Part shown: positions 43,792-55,064 of the stretch, one piece after another | How the letters are laid out: every line of letters starts with the position of its first letter | Numbering within the stretch: the stretch's first letter is position 1 | Assembly (NCBI GenBank): GCA_014529385.2 | Contig: CM043942.1 | Location: forward strand, 107,337,141-107,401,140 | DNA: 64,000 nucleotides | Source: Adiantum capillus-veneris | Taxonomy: Eukaryota > Streptophyta > Polypodiopsida > Polypodiales > Pteridaceae | Direction: 5' to 3' | Position numbers and translations under genes: made by a program | The notes under the pieces: generated by a model | What the model saw: only the letters and a program-made list of their open reading frames with translations | The model's database searches: none | Told to the model about the DNA's origin: nothing

Positions 43792-45251
43792 CTATGATTC
43801 CTCAAGGCAACAAAGGTATCTAAATACAGTTGTTGGGGGTTTCTTATTCTCCTCTTCTATCCTTTCAATGATTTCTATCCAGAAATCATAAATTAAATCA
43901 GAGTACGTGACCATGTGTGCCTGTTTAGCAATCCAACTTGTTGCTGCACTCATTCTTGCCAATCGAAGAAAAGCCTAAAAAGAAATAGAGAAATAATTAA
44001 ACTATTGAGCAAGATTTGTTAATTAAACACTATCATAAAGACAAAGAAAATAACTTACATCCCATCCCGCACGAGATGCATGTCCCTCTGAAATTCCACT
44101 TGCTGCCTTTGGTGGTCGTCCTGAGAAGATCCATTGACTCCGTAAATGTCTCAATATTTGGCTGTAAGGTTGCTTGACATACAATGCCTGAGCCTCCTCA
44201 TTTGCAATGGCAGATATAGCAGTTACAACAAATGGAGGAGCATTCACAACAATGTGAGCCTTTCTACATTTATACACGCTAATCAGTATTTCAAATATCT
44301 CTTTGTTGTTTTGTTCATTGTGAAGCAAAACTTTTGCAGCATAGATTGAATGCTTCCCATCAAGAATCCAATAATGATAATCTTTATTTTTTTGCTCTTC
44401 TACCTCTTCTACTACCAAAGGAGTCCCCTTCTTTGACTTTGTATTTCGAACAGGCATCAAATATGCACATGGTGCAGGCTTAGTCGTACTCCGTGAAAAT
44501 CCAAATAACACACTTTCAGCGTGTTTTTTATCCATAATACGTGCATTATAGTGATCAGGAGCAAGCCAACAATTTTGAATAGGGATATCAAATTCCCTAT
44601 ATTGGAAAGGAAAATAGTTTATGTACTTATTCATTCCACCTGTATCTTTTTCTTGTCCTTTCATGGCCTCAGCTTCTAAAACATCTGGATCCACAATTCT
44701 CATCTTTGACATTGAACCCTCTGTTGATGAGGATGCCAAAGATGCCTTGTCTACATCCAAAATGGAACTAGTTCGCTTAGCTGCTACTTTCTGCACTTTT
44801 GCTTGCTTCTTTGTGGATGGTGGTCGTGAAGCTTTCACCTTTTTTCCTTGTAGTGTGGAAATGATGGAGCTTTGAAGTCGATCTGCTGTGATATTTGGAT
44901 TTGATTCTGCAAACTTCCATCCTCGAGAAAACATTGTCTCTTCTTTGTTTCTAGACATGCGCTCCAATGCATATGCTCGTGGAGATAGTTGAAATTCTAG
45001 ATTCATTGGAACTAGAATGTCAATGCATTCCACCTTTGGGTGACTATCAACTATAGAGAAAGATGCTTCAACAACTTGTCCAACATCTTCAAACAAGCTG
45101 CCATTCTCCTTTTTGGCAATAAATAGATGCACCTTATAAAATTGTGCACCCTCTATACCATATATGTCCAAATACCATTTCCTAAGATCATTGCAAGTAT
45201 AGTCAACTGAGACAGCAACCCTTGCAACCTTTTTTTTTGGAGCCATCTTCC
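43792..45251 (-). CDS. Two-exon protein with ParB-like DGKHS motif, about 456 residues
   Basis: A strong acceptor (TTTTTTTGTTTCAG, 45252-45253) precedes ATG 45246. Exon 1 runs 396 codons to the donor GAT|GTAAGT (44059/44058). Exon 2 starts at 43974 after CTTTTTAG in phase 0 and reads 60 codons to TAG 43792-43794. The N-terminus is basic (APKKKVARVAVSV). Residues 140-200 are a lysine/serine-rich linker with an NLS-like cluster. The second half has a partition-protein flavour: HYNARIMDKKHAESVLFGF followed by YHYWILDGKHSIYAAKVL, comparable to the DGxHR motif of ParB/sulfiredoxin-fold domains, with Ser at the Arg position. Exon 1 is fully open. The stop may be premature because similar frames continue downstream. 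Confidence 0.6.
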
Positions 45252-45283
45252 CTGAAACAAAAAAAAAACCAAATGTTATTTTA

Positions 45284-46624
45284 ACACTAGGTTGGTAATG
45301 GGACACTTTTATGTCCTGGGACACTTTTATGTCCTGTTAAGTGACCATTTTCCTTGAATTATGTCAAGAGTTTCAAAATGGATTTTGAGGTGCTATCTTT
45401 CTAGAAAGTTGTCTCAGGAGTTGAAAAAAACTCGACATTTTTTTGGAATATCAATTCCATCTTTAACCTTGTCCTTGCACAACATTTCACAACCTAAATT
45501 GTGTGAAAAAACAGGTCCTGTTTTTGGCTTTTTTCAACTTTTTGCAACTATACCACTCTAGAATTTATGTTTGTGAGGTCTATAATGCTAGAGAACTATC
45601 TTTAGTAGTCCTAAACATGTCCTGATGCTTCTAGGGAGAAATAGATGTTAAAGTTGTAAGTTATGACCAAATTACAAAAATTGTCAAATCCTGTTTTTTA
45701 GCCAATTTTAGCTCTTCTATGATTTTTTTGGTGGCTTTCATGATATCCAAATGCAGTTTTGATTTTGTATGTCGCATATTGTAACATAAAGCTAATATTC
45801 CTTGAGTTTTGGGGCACCTAATACCCTATTTTTCATAGTAGACAACGATGGTTGATTTTTTCAATTATAGAAGAAAACGGAACATTCTAGTATATCAAGT
45901 ATAGCTTTTTCAACATTGTTAGTTTCTTGTGACAACTATATGCATTTTGTAGGTAGTAACCATATCTAGTCATAAGGATCAAATTTGGCTAGATATTGAA
46001 TAGTTTCTATGGGATTCTACAACTCATAATGTTGAACCCAGGTTTTTCATGTTTGCTGTATTTAGCACTTCATCTTTGTCCCCAAGATTCCCCTTGGTAA
46101 GAGATGTATTATTCTTTTGACATGCTCCATGGCTCCTTATGAACCTAAAGGACAATAGGGAACTAAGAAAACATGCATATATTATTTGTATTGAGCGTGG
46201 CTATAGAAACTTTGATGATAGGTTTGTAGATTGGTAAAAATTCAACTTTTTTGTACCTATTTCTTTTGGCAAAACAAAAAATAGTGAGTGAGAAGCAATC
46301 ATATATTCTGATCACCAACCCGTTGAAGTTAACTAGGGAATTTATGTCAAGTCCTACAAAAATCCCTAATCTTATTTTTATGTAACAAAGCGTAAGAAAT
46401 GACTGTTTTGATGAAAACGTACTGGTCCATCAACTTTGGAGGCTTGGTGTGACCAAAAGAGGAGAAATTTTACAAGTTTCATTTTTTTTCCATGTGAAGT
46501 AGGCCTTGAACTATAAACTCATGAAAGGATTTTACAAAATGTGTGGATCTACTATGGTTTTGGAGGTTTTTTTCAAAACCCTGAAAGGACACTTTTATGT
46601 CCTGTTAGGTTACCAACCTAGTGT
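45284..46624. mobile_element. 1341-bp TIR DNA transposon, non-autonomous
   Basis: Perfect 15-bp terminal inverted repeats ACACTAGGTTGGTAA / TTACCAACCTAGTGT, flanked by the 3-bp duplication TTA (45281-45283 and 46625-46627). Subterminal copies of GGACACTTTTATGTCC occur twice near the left end and once near the right. There is no coding frame. TTA duplications suggest a PIF/Harbinger-like family; the CACTA string one base inside would instead suggest CACTA, which also makes 3-bp duplications. It lies just upstream of the acceptor of the 43792-45251 gene, apparently in its first intron or promoter. Confidence 0.85.
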
Positions 46625-46659
46625 TTACATATACTTTTTTGTAATGGATTAATTTTGTG

Positions 46660-49600
46660 TGAATACAAGGTCCACCACTTGCTCAAGCTAGATCTAAGAA
46701 AGTATACATAGTGATCTTTTAAGCTAGTAAACTAAGGGAAGGGAGAAGTAAGGTCCACCACATGTCCAAGCTCAACTCTAGACAACATGGAGAAATTCCA
46801 GGTCTACTAATTGTCTAATATAGGCTAACTCTATTGAAACATAGAGAGAAGCAAAGGTCCACCACTTGTCCAATCTAGGGTCCATTGAAACATGGAGAGA
46901 AGGATGCTCCACCATTTGTCCAAAATAGGCTCCATTGAAACATAAAGAGAAGCAAACTGCACCATGTCTCCCAGATGCTAGGCTCCATTGAAATACCTTA
47001 AACCCACGATATTTTGTATATGTGGGGTTTAAATTCAAGGTCCACCACTTGTCCAACCTATTATCCCTAGTAGCATGAGTGGTTTGGTCTCAAGATTCAC
47101 CACATTTCCACTCTATTTCATTATATTAAGAAGATCTGGGTGTTAAGGTCCACCACTTGTCCAACCTATAAGGCTATATCTTAAATGGTATTATTTACCA
47201 CCACTTGGAATGCACATGATAGGTTTTACATAGGGGTCTAGTTCCAAGGTCCACCACTTGTCTAAGCTAACTCTATTGAAACATAGAGAGAAGCAAAGGT
47301 CCACCACTTGTCCAAGCTAGGCTCCATTGAAACATGGAGAGAAGGATGCTCCACCATTTGTCCAAGCCAGGTTCGATTGAAACATGAAGAGAAACAAGTT
47401 GCACCATGTATCCAAAATTCTAGGCTCCATTGAAATATCTTAAACCCATGATATTTTGTACATGGGGGGTTTACATTCAAGGTCCACTACTTGTCCAAGC
47501 CAGGTTGGATTGAAACATGAAGAGAAATAAGCTGCACCATGTCTCCAAAATGCTAGGCTCCATTGAAATATCTTAAACCTATGATATTTTGTATATGGGG
47601 GGTTTACATTCAAGGTCCACCACTTGTCCAACCTATTATTGGTAGTAGCATGAGTGGGTTGGTCTCAAGATTCACCACTTTTACACTCTATGTCATGATA
47701 TTAAGAAGATCTGGGTGTTAAGGTCCACCACTTGTCCAACCTATAAGGCTATATCTTAAAGGGTATTCTTTCTTGCCACTTGAAGTGACCATGATAGGTT
47801 TTACATGGGGGTTGGGTTCCAAGGTCCACCACTTGTCCAAGCTAGGTTCCATTGAAACATGGAGAGAAGGATGCTCCACCATTTGTCCAAGATAGGCTCC
47901 ATTGAAATATGAGGAGAAGCAAGTTGCACCATGTCTCCAAGATGCTAGACTCCATTGAAATACCTTAAACCCATGGTATTTCGTACATGGGGGGTTTACA
48001 TTCAAGTTCCACCACTTGTCCAACCTATTATCCTTAATAGCATGAGTGGTTTTGTCTCCAGATTCACCACTTTTCCACTCTATGTCGTTATATTAAGAAG
48101 ATCTAGGTTTTAAGGTCGACCACTTGTCCAACCTATAAGGCTAGATTTTAAAGGGTATTATTTCTCACCACTTGGAATGACCATGATATGTTTTACATGG
48201 GGGTTTGGTTCCAAGGTCCACCACTTGTCCAAGCTAACTCTATGGAAACATAGAGAGAAGCAAAGGTTCACCACTTGTCCAAGCTAGGCTCCTTTGAAAC
48301 ATGGAGAGAAGGATGATCCCCCATTGGTAGAAGATAGGCTTCATCGAAACATGAAGAGAAGCAAGTTGCACCATGTCTCCAAGATGCTAGCTCCCATCAA
48401 AATATCTTAAACCCATGTTATTTTGTACATGGGGAGTCTACAGTCAAGTTCCACCACTTGTCCAAGCTATTATCCCTAGTAGCATGAGTGGTTTGGTCTC
48501 AAGATTCACCACTTTTCCACTCTATGTCATTATATTAAGAAGATCTGGGTGTTAAGGTCGACCGCTTGTCCAACCTATATTGGTATATCTTAAAGGGTAT
48601 TCCTTCTCACCACTTCAAATGTCCATTATAGGTTTTACATGGGGGTTTGGTTCCAAGGTCCACCACTTGTCCAAGCTAGGTTCCATTGAAACATGGAGAG
48701 AAGGATGCTCCACCATTTGTCCAAGATAGGCTCCATTGAAACATGAAGAGAAGCAAGCTTCACCATGTCTGCAAGATGCTAGGCTCCATTGAAATACCTT
48801 AAACCCATGGTATTTCGTACATGGGGGGTTTACATTCAAGGTCCACCACTTGTCAAACCTATTATCCTTAGTATCATGAGTGTTTTGGTCTCAAGATTCA
48901 CCACTTTTCCACTCTATGTCGTTATATTAAGAAGATCTAGGTTTTAAGGTCGACCACTTGTCCAACCTATCAGGCTAGATCTTAAAGGGTATTATTTCTC
49001 ACCACTTGGAATGACCATGATATGTTTTACATGGGGGGTTGGTTCCAAGGTCCACCACTTGTCCATGCTAACTCTATTAAAACTTAGAGAGAAGCAAAGT
49101 TCCACCACTTGTCCAAGTAGGTTCCATTGAAACATGGAGAGAAGGATGCTCCACCATTTGTCCAAGATAGGCTCCATTGAAACATGAAGAGAACCAAGCT
49201 GCACCATGTCTCCAAGATGCTAGGCTCCATTGAAATACCTTAAACCCATGATATTTCGTACATGGGGGGTTTACATTCAAGGTCCACCACTTGTCCAACC
49301 TATTATCCTTAGCAGCATGAGTGGTTTGGTCTCAAGATTCACCACTTTTCCACTCTATGTCGTTATATTAAGAAGATCTAGGTTTTAAGGTCAACCACTT
49401 GTCCAACCTATAAGGCTAGATCTTAAAGGGTATTATTTCTCACCACTTGGAATGACCATGGTATGTTTTACATGGGGGTTTGGTTCCAAGGTCCACTACT
49501 TGTCCAAGCTAACTCTATGGAAACATACAGAGAAGCAAAGGTTCACCACTTGTCCAAGCTAGGCTCCATTGAAACATGGAGAAAAGGATGATCCCCCATT

Positions 49601-50950
49601 GGTCAAAGATAGGCTTCATCGAAACATCAAGAGAAGCAAGTTGCACCATGTCTCCAAGATGCTAGCTCCCATCGAAATACCTTAAACCCACGTTATTTTG
49701 TACATGGGGAGTCTACAGTCAAGGTCGACCACTTGTCCAACCTATTATCGCTAGTAGCATGAGTGGCTTGCTCTCAAGATTCACCACTTTTCCACTCTAT
49801 GTCATTATATTAAGAATATCTGGGTGTTAAGGTCCACCACTTGTCCAACCTATAAGACTATATCTTAAAGGTTATTCTTTCTGACCACTTCAAGTGACCA
49901 TGATAGGTTTTACATGGGGGTTTGGTTCCAAGGTCCACCACTTGTCCAAGTTAACTCTATTAAAAGATAGAGAGAAGCAAAGGTCCACCAGTTCTCCAAA
50001 CTAGGCTCCATTGAAACATGTAGAGAAGGATGCTCCACCATTTGTCGAATCTAACTCTATTGAAACATGAAGAGAAGCAAGCTGCACCATGTCTCCAAGA
50101 TGCTAGGCTCCATTGAAATACCTTAAACCCATGATATTTCGTAAATGGATGGTTTACATGCAAGGTCCACCACTTGTCCAACCTATTATCGCTAGTAGAA
50201 TGAGTGGTTTGGTCTCAAGATTCACCACTTTTCTAGTCTATGTTATTATATTAAGAATATCTGGGTGTTAAGGTCCACCACTTGTCCAACCTATAAGGCT
50301 ATATCTTAAAGGTTATTCTTTCTAACCACTTGGAGTGACCATGATAGGTTTTACATGGGGGTTTGGTTCCAAGGTCCACCACTTGTCCAAGCTAACTCTA
50401 TTGAAACATAGAGAGAAGCAAAGGTCCACCACTTGTCCAAGCTAGGCTCCACTGAAACATGAAGAGAAGGATGCTCCACCATTTGTCCAAGATAGGCTCC
50501 ATTGAAACATGACGAGAAGCAAGCTGCACCATGTCTCCAAGATGCTAGGCTCCATTGAAATACCTTAAACCCATGATATTTCGTACATGGGGGGTTTATA
50601 TTCAAGGTCCACCACGTGTCCAACCTATTATCCTTAGTAGCATGAGTTGTTTGGTCTCAAGATTCACCACTTTACACTCTATGTCATTATATTAAGAAGG
50701 TTTGGGTGTTAAGGTCCACCACTTGTCGAACCTATCAGGCTATATCTTAAATGTTATTTTTTCTCACCATTTGGAATGTGCATGATATGTTTTACATGGG
50801 GTTTTGTTCCAAGGTCCACCACTTGTCCAAGCTAGATCTATTACATATATATTATACATACAATATTCAACTAGATTCCCTACCTATCATGTCCAGTAGC
50901 ATGGATGCTTTGGCTTTAAGGTCCACCACTTGTCCAACCTATACTCTCTT
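46660..50950 (+). repeat. Satellite higher-order array, forward orientation (part 4)
   Basis: About nine copies of a composite unit built from 50-60 bp elements: CCACCACTTGTCCAACCTATAAGG, a 'TTTTACATGGGGG' block, two or three CATTGAAACATGGAGAGAAG elements, 'CTCCAAGATGCTAGGCTCC', 'ATGGGGGGTTTACATTCAAGG' and 'AGTAGCATGAGTGGTTTGGTC'. An anchor ('AGATCTGGGTGTTAAGG') recurs at 47133, 47708, 48100, 48542, 48934, 49375, 49817, 50259 and 50699. Most steps are 440-442 bp; two are 392 (about one subunit lost) and one is 575. Confidence 0.93.
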
Positions 50951-50959
50951 ATGTAAGGG

Positions 50960-51480
50960 AGATCTTGCTATAAATTCAAAACCTTCCCGCCAAAATTTAA
51001 AATTCAAAATCTTATCGCCTAAATTTAAAATATCCCTCCCAAATTTTAAGTATCCCGCTTAAATTTTAAAATATCCCGCCCAAATTTTAAAATTCAAACT
51101 TTTTATAAAATTTAAATTTTACCACCTAAATTTAAAATATTCCACGCAAAATTGATTTTAAATTCAAGTTTACCACAAAAAGATATCATTATCCCACCTA
51201 AATTCAAATATGCAAACCTCAAATCATTATATTGTACATAAATTCAAAAAAATTCAAATTAACAAGCCTAAACTGATATTAGTTTGCATAGATATGAATT
51301 TATCAAACCTAAATTATGTCACCATGTTAGAGAGAGTGGTTAGAGAATTTGAACAAGGTCCACCACTTGTCCAACCTAGATACCAAGAAGGATTGAGTGT
51401 ACAAGGTATTGTTTGGAGGTCCTTATAGTCCACTGGTCTCAAGGTCCACCACTTGTGGTACGGGTCACCAAAAAGTGTAT
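50960..51480. repeat. AT-rich 'CCCGCC-AAATTTAAAA' repeats and satellite edge
   Basis: From 50975 to about 51200 a degenerate 18-20 bp motif (ATCCCGCCTAAATTTAAAAT) recurs around ten times. It is followed by AT-rich sequence and two last satellite phrases at 51355 and 51440 (AAGGTCCACCACTTGT). No gene. Confidence 0.7.
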
Positions 51481-51970
51481 ATATTCATCCAAAGAAATAC
51501 ACGTATTTTTGGTCTACATGTCCTAGTTTCAACCATTTATGTCCATTAGGTGTATCACTAATCAACACTACTTTTGTTGAGAAACAAAAGTTACAATCAT
51601 ATCTACAAATGGATTAGAGGATTATCAGCTCAGCATACATCCAGAACTCGCTACAAGAATCGACTTTAACGGATCACGCAAGTAAGTCTTCCATTCAAGT
51701 TTACTAGTATTACAATGTGTTAGTTATTTGTGATATTTATGTATGTATATATACTATGTGTGCATATCGTAATTAAGTGTAATTGTGTATCTGCATTATG
51801 TAAGTATTACAATGAAATAACACAAATATACATACATACACATAGATAACATAGACGCACACATACATGAGCATGTATTTTCAAGAGAGAGATAGCAAGA
51901 TACAGAGATAGATAGATAGAGACAGAGAGAGAGAGAGAAATACCTATTTTCTAAAGAGAGGAGAGAGAGA

Positions 51971-52240
51971 AAGATAACAGATTTCACTGTGTTTATGTAT
52001 GTGGAAGAGAGGAAGATGATGTATGAATATATGTGCATGTATTTTCAAGAGAGAGACAACAAGATAACATATTTCACTGTGGTTATGTATGTGGAAGAGA
52101 GGAAGATGATGTGTGGGAATATGTGCATGTATTTTCAAGAGAGAGACAATAAGATAACAGATTTCACTGTGGTTATATATGTGGAAGAGAGGAAGACGAT
52201 GTGTGGGAATGTGTATGTGTGCGGGAATACTTTTAAACTA
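51971..52240 (+). repeat. 90-bp tandem repeat, three copies
   Basis: Copies start at 51971, 52062 and 52151 (AAGATAACAGATTTCACTGT), each containing GTATGTGGAAGAGAGGAAGA and CATGTATTTTCAAGAGAGA. Because 90 is divisible by three, a 30-residue peptide repeat stays open across all copies; this is probably incidental. Confidence 0.85.
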
Positions 52241-52694
52241 TGTATCTCTATCTTTTGACGAGAGAGTGTGTGTGCAAGAAAGAGTTACAGAGAACCATCT
52301 TCTCTATATGGAGAAAGATAGAGAGTGAGAGAGAGAGAAAAACCTGTTTTTTCTCTATTCGTGAGGTGTGCAATGTCTCCTCAGAAGAAGCTATGCCCGA
52401 TCCTGCCCTTCTGGAAAGCGTTGCATACAATGCGGTTTCTTTATCTTGTGTGCGAATTGTCAATCCTCTGAACTCCACCTGTGCGTTGTGTACGATGCCC
52501 GTTTTTCTCCTCTACGCGTGTGTATACTCCAACTGTATGCAATCCGTGTGCGCTTTCTGTGTGTTTGCTGCTCGCCTGCTTTCTCTGTTTGCGTTGCTCG
52601 TGCGCTCTCTCTATGCCTAATCTTGATAGGGTTTATTAGAATGCCACGTATGCTATAAGTCCATGTTTTATCATATGATTAAAAAAAACAAAAG

Positions 52695-52910
52695 CAGTAT
52701 CCCGCCCGAGGCGCTGCCCTGGACCCCGCCTGAGGCACTGCCCCAGGACCCTGCCCGGGGCGCTGCCCCAAGATCCTTCCCGAAAAATATCCCAAAATAT
52801 GCCTCCCAAGCCTTGCCATCGAGAGCGCTATATTCCACATCCCCATCAAAGAGCGCTACCCCCAAAACTCACGTGGAAGCGCTGCCTCGTCAGATGCACA
52901 CCATTGTGGC
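52695..52910 (+). repeat. GC-rich GCGCTGCCC minisatellite
   Basis: Degenerate 20-35 bp units around GAGGCGCTGCCC and CCCGCC stand out as a GC-rich island in AT-rich surroundings. The first three units are closest; later ones (GAGCGCTACCCC, GAAGCGCTGCC) drift. Possibly a relic of a GC-rich LTR. Confidence 0.6.
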
Positions 52911-53050
52911 ATTGCCCTAAGACCCCGGATCTGGAGTGCTAAATGGGAACATTCTTCATTAGTGAAAGTTTGAACATAAATTATATTTAACATATACTTA
53001 AATATAATACAAATATTAACATATTAACTATACTACTAATTTACTATAGC

Positions 53051-54705
53051 TGTAATGGAATTAGCCTATTCAACTTGAGAATAGCGGAAATTAATGAGAA
53101 TACTTTCGAGAAATAACTTTGTGAGCATAGTGGGTAGACATAATTGAAGATAGCAACATAATCATAGCAATTAGTTAACTTGGCATGAACAATACTTTTG
53201 CAAGAGAGAGAATTTAGAGAACATGACAACAATTGAGGACCGGATTTATGTGGAGCCGGTCCCCCCTCCAATAGGCATTTGTATTATGATTTCTCCCATT
53301 AAGAGAGACTTGTTACAATACATTCTTTGTGTTCCTTGTGACCTAGGTGATGCAATGAAGATGGAAAACTTCATGCATCACAATCATAGCATAACATGAA
53401 CTTGAATAAAGCTTTAATTGTCCCAAGCCTCAGTCCCAAGACCTCAAACACCTTCGAAGGTGGAGAGAGCTACCAGGGAATGAGGGTAGGGAAGAGGAAG
53501 AAGAAACATTTCATAGGAGAAAGAACTAGTTCCTCACTTATCATACTCTTGTTGCTAGCATACATAATAGCATAGTAATGAAGAAGAAGGAGATGACAAG
53601 CTCAAGCATTGAAGCATGGCTCTTGGTTGGATTTGCACTCCATAGCCAAGAGTGTTGGTGTAGGCTCTCAACCTCTACTTGCTTGGAGAGGGAGCTCTTG
53701 CACTTTGCATAGCACACAATGAGAGTGATTGTGAGTGTGTGTGGGTGAGTATACCCCTCAAGCAAGCCCCTAGCTAGCTTGGGCCGACCCCCCCTTGTAG
53801 CTCATGCTTGAAGCTCATTGGACCCTCCCAGGCCTAGCCAATCATGAGCAGGAGGCATTACAAGCAGTAGGGGTAGCCTTGAGACAAGTGTCCCCCTTTC
53901 CTTTTTGAGAGAGAGGGCTAGATAAATGCTAAAACAATTAGATAATTCATGTAATTTATCATTGGACCCCTTTGAAGCTTAGCCAATAGGCTTCAAGCAA
54001 CACATGAAGGTAACATGGGTAGGGGCCTGACATGTGTCCTTGCTGCCTCTTCAAGTTGGGGCTTCCCTTGTGTGTGTGAGTGGGTGTTCTCTCTCTAGCC
54101 CCTAGGAAAAGGGCTCGCCCCCCCTCTTGTAGGAATGCTTTTGACTTTAGGTGATCAAGCACCTTACTCACCAAGCATGACAAAGCACTTGAACTAGGGG
54201 GTGTTCCCACAAGCATCTCAGGCAAGCTTCTCAAGGCACCTCAAGTACCTTAATCATGCAGCAAGTCAAGCACCTCAAACCTGGAGCTAGTCAAGCACCT
54301 CAAGCCTGGAGCTAGTCAAGCACCTCAAGCATCTTAATCAAGCACCTCAAGCATGACAAACACCTCAAGCACGACAAGCACCTCAAGCAGGACAAGCACC
54401 TCGAGCTTGGGCCGGGTTCCCACCTCAAGCTCAGCCCTAGCTTACCTAAGGTCAATGGACTTTTACACACATTTATTGGAGGTCTTCAATGAAGCTAACC
54501 CTAAGGTCTTATGCTCCATTGGTTAGCCTTGCTCTTTGATAGACCATCTCCCTTTTGGGCCCCTTTACCATTGGCCCCTTGTTGAGATAGATCTATAAGC
54601 ACATATCTATATCTTAACACTTGTTCCCGTTTATTCTCCCTCATTAAGTGATCAATTTAATATGAGAAAATCATTTGGGTTGGTTAGATATTAGATTTTA
54701 TGACA
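53051..54705 (-). repeat. Element D 3' LTR
   Basis: TGTAATGGAA...TTTTATGACA, 1655 bp. It is nearly identical to the other LTR apart from scattered substitutions, a 12-bp insertion near 53431 and one extra 26-bp unit in the minisatellite at 54190-54420 (CACCTCAAGC-type units). Short open frames here are repeated in both LTRs and are not genes. Confidence 0.93.
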
Positions 54706-54722
54706 TTACCTCTCTCTTGAAA
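54706..54722 (-). other. Polypurine tract of element D
   Basis: TTACCTCTCTCTTGAAA on the plus strand, purine-rich on the coding strand, directly adjoins the 3' LTR. Confidence 0.75.
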
Positions 54723-55064
54723 TCATAGTCGTCCTCGACTATGAGGTAGAAGAGATAAAGTCTTAGTCATTAGTCAATCGTACTTAGTGGGTAAAGGATC
54801 CCTTTTTACCCTACGACATCTTTCCAAGATGGATGACTAATCCATTTGGTGCTTGGGAGACATAGCTGCCGCAAGCATGTCTGCTCTTTATTCCATTTCA
54901 TTCTCCCAAAGTAGAGTGACAAATTCTACTTGGTGTTTGAGAGACGTCGTCATCACAAACATGATTCTAAGCATGCATACTAGTTAAATTTGTGCACAAT
55001 TAAAAAGAGGACTAGTCATATAAGACAAAAACATGAGTCATTTAAAAGAAATTTGTACATTTGC
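54723..55064 (-). other. Element D pol-LTR spacer
   Basis: About 340 bp between the gag-pol stop and the polypurine tract, non-coding. A phrase with GGTGCTTGGGAGACAT / GGTGTTTGAGAGACGT is repeated about 110 bp apart (54850, 54937). Confidence 0.5.

Larger units (their letters stand above)
51481..53050. other. Non-coding spacer with tandem repeats
   Basis: No accepted gene. It contains GA-rich microsatellite sequence (51900-51975), a 90-bp tandem repeat (51971-52240) and a GC-rich repeat (52695-52910). The 126-codon frame at 52240-52620 has no recognisable feature and overlaps others in all frames. AT-rich sequence leads to the target site of element D. Confidence 0.5.

Noticed and set aside
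44146-44875. Plus-strand frames opposite the ParB-like gene
   Set aside because: They are shadows of the long minus-strand exon, which has splice signals and coherent motifs.
46778-50623. Family of open frames encoding DKWWTLNVNPPCTKY-type peptides
   Set aside because: They are translations of the 440-bp satellite in whichever strand and frame lacks stops; they have no start context, vary in end points and appear in both orientations.
52240-52620. 126-codon cysteine-rich frame as a gene
   Set aside because: Overlapping open frames on both strands, no start context and no motif; it is adjacent to simple repeats.
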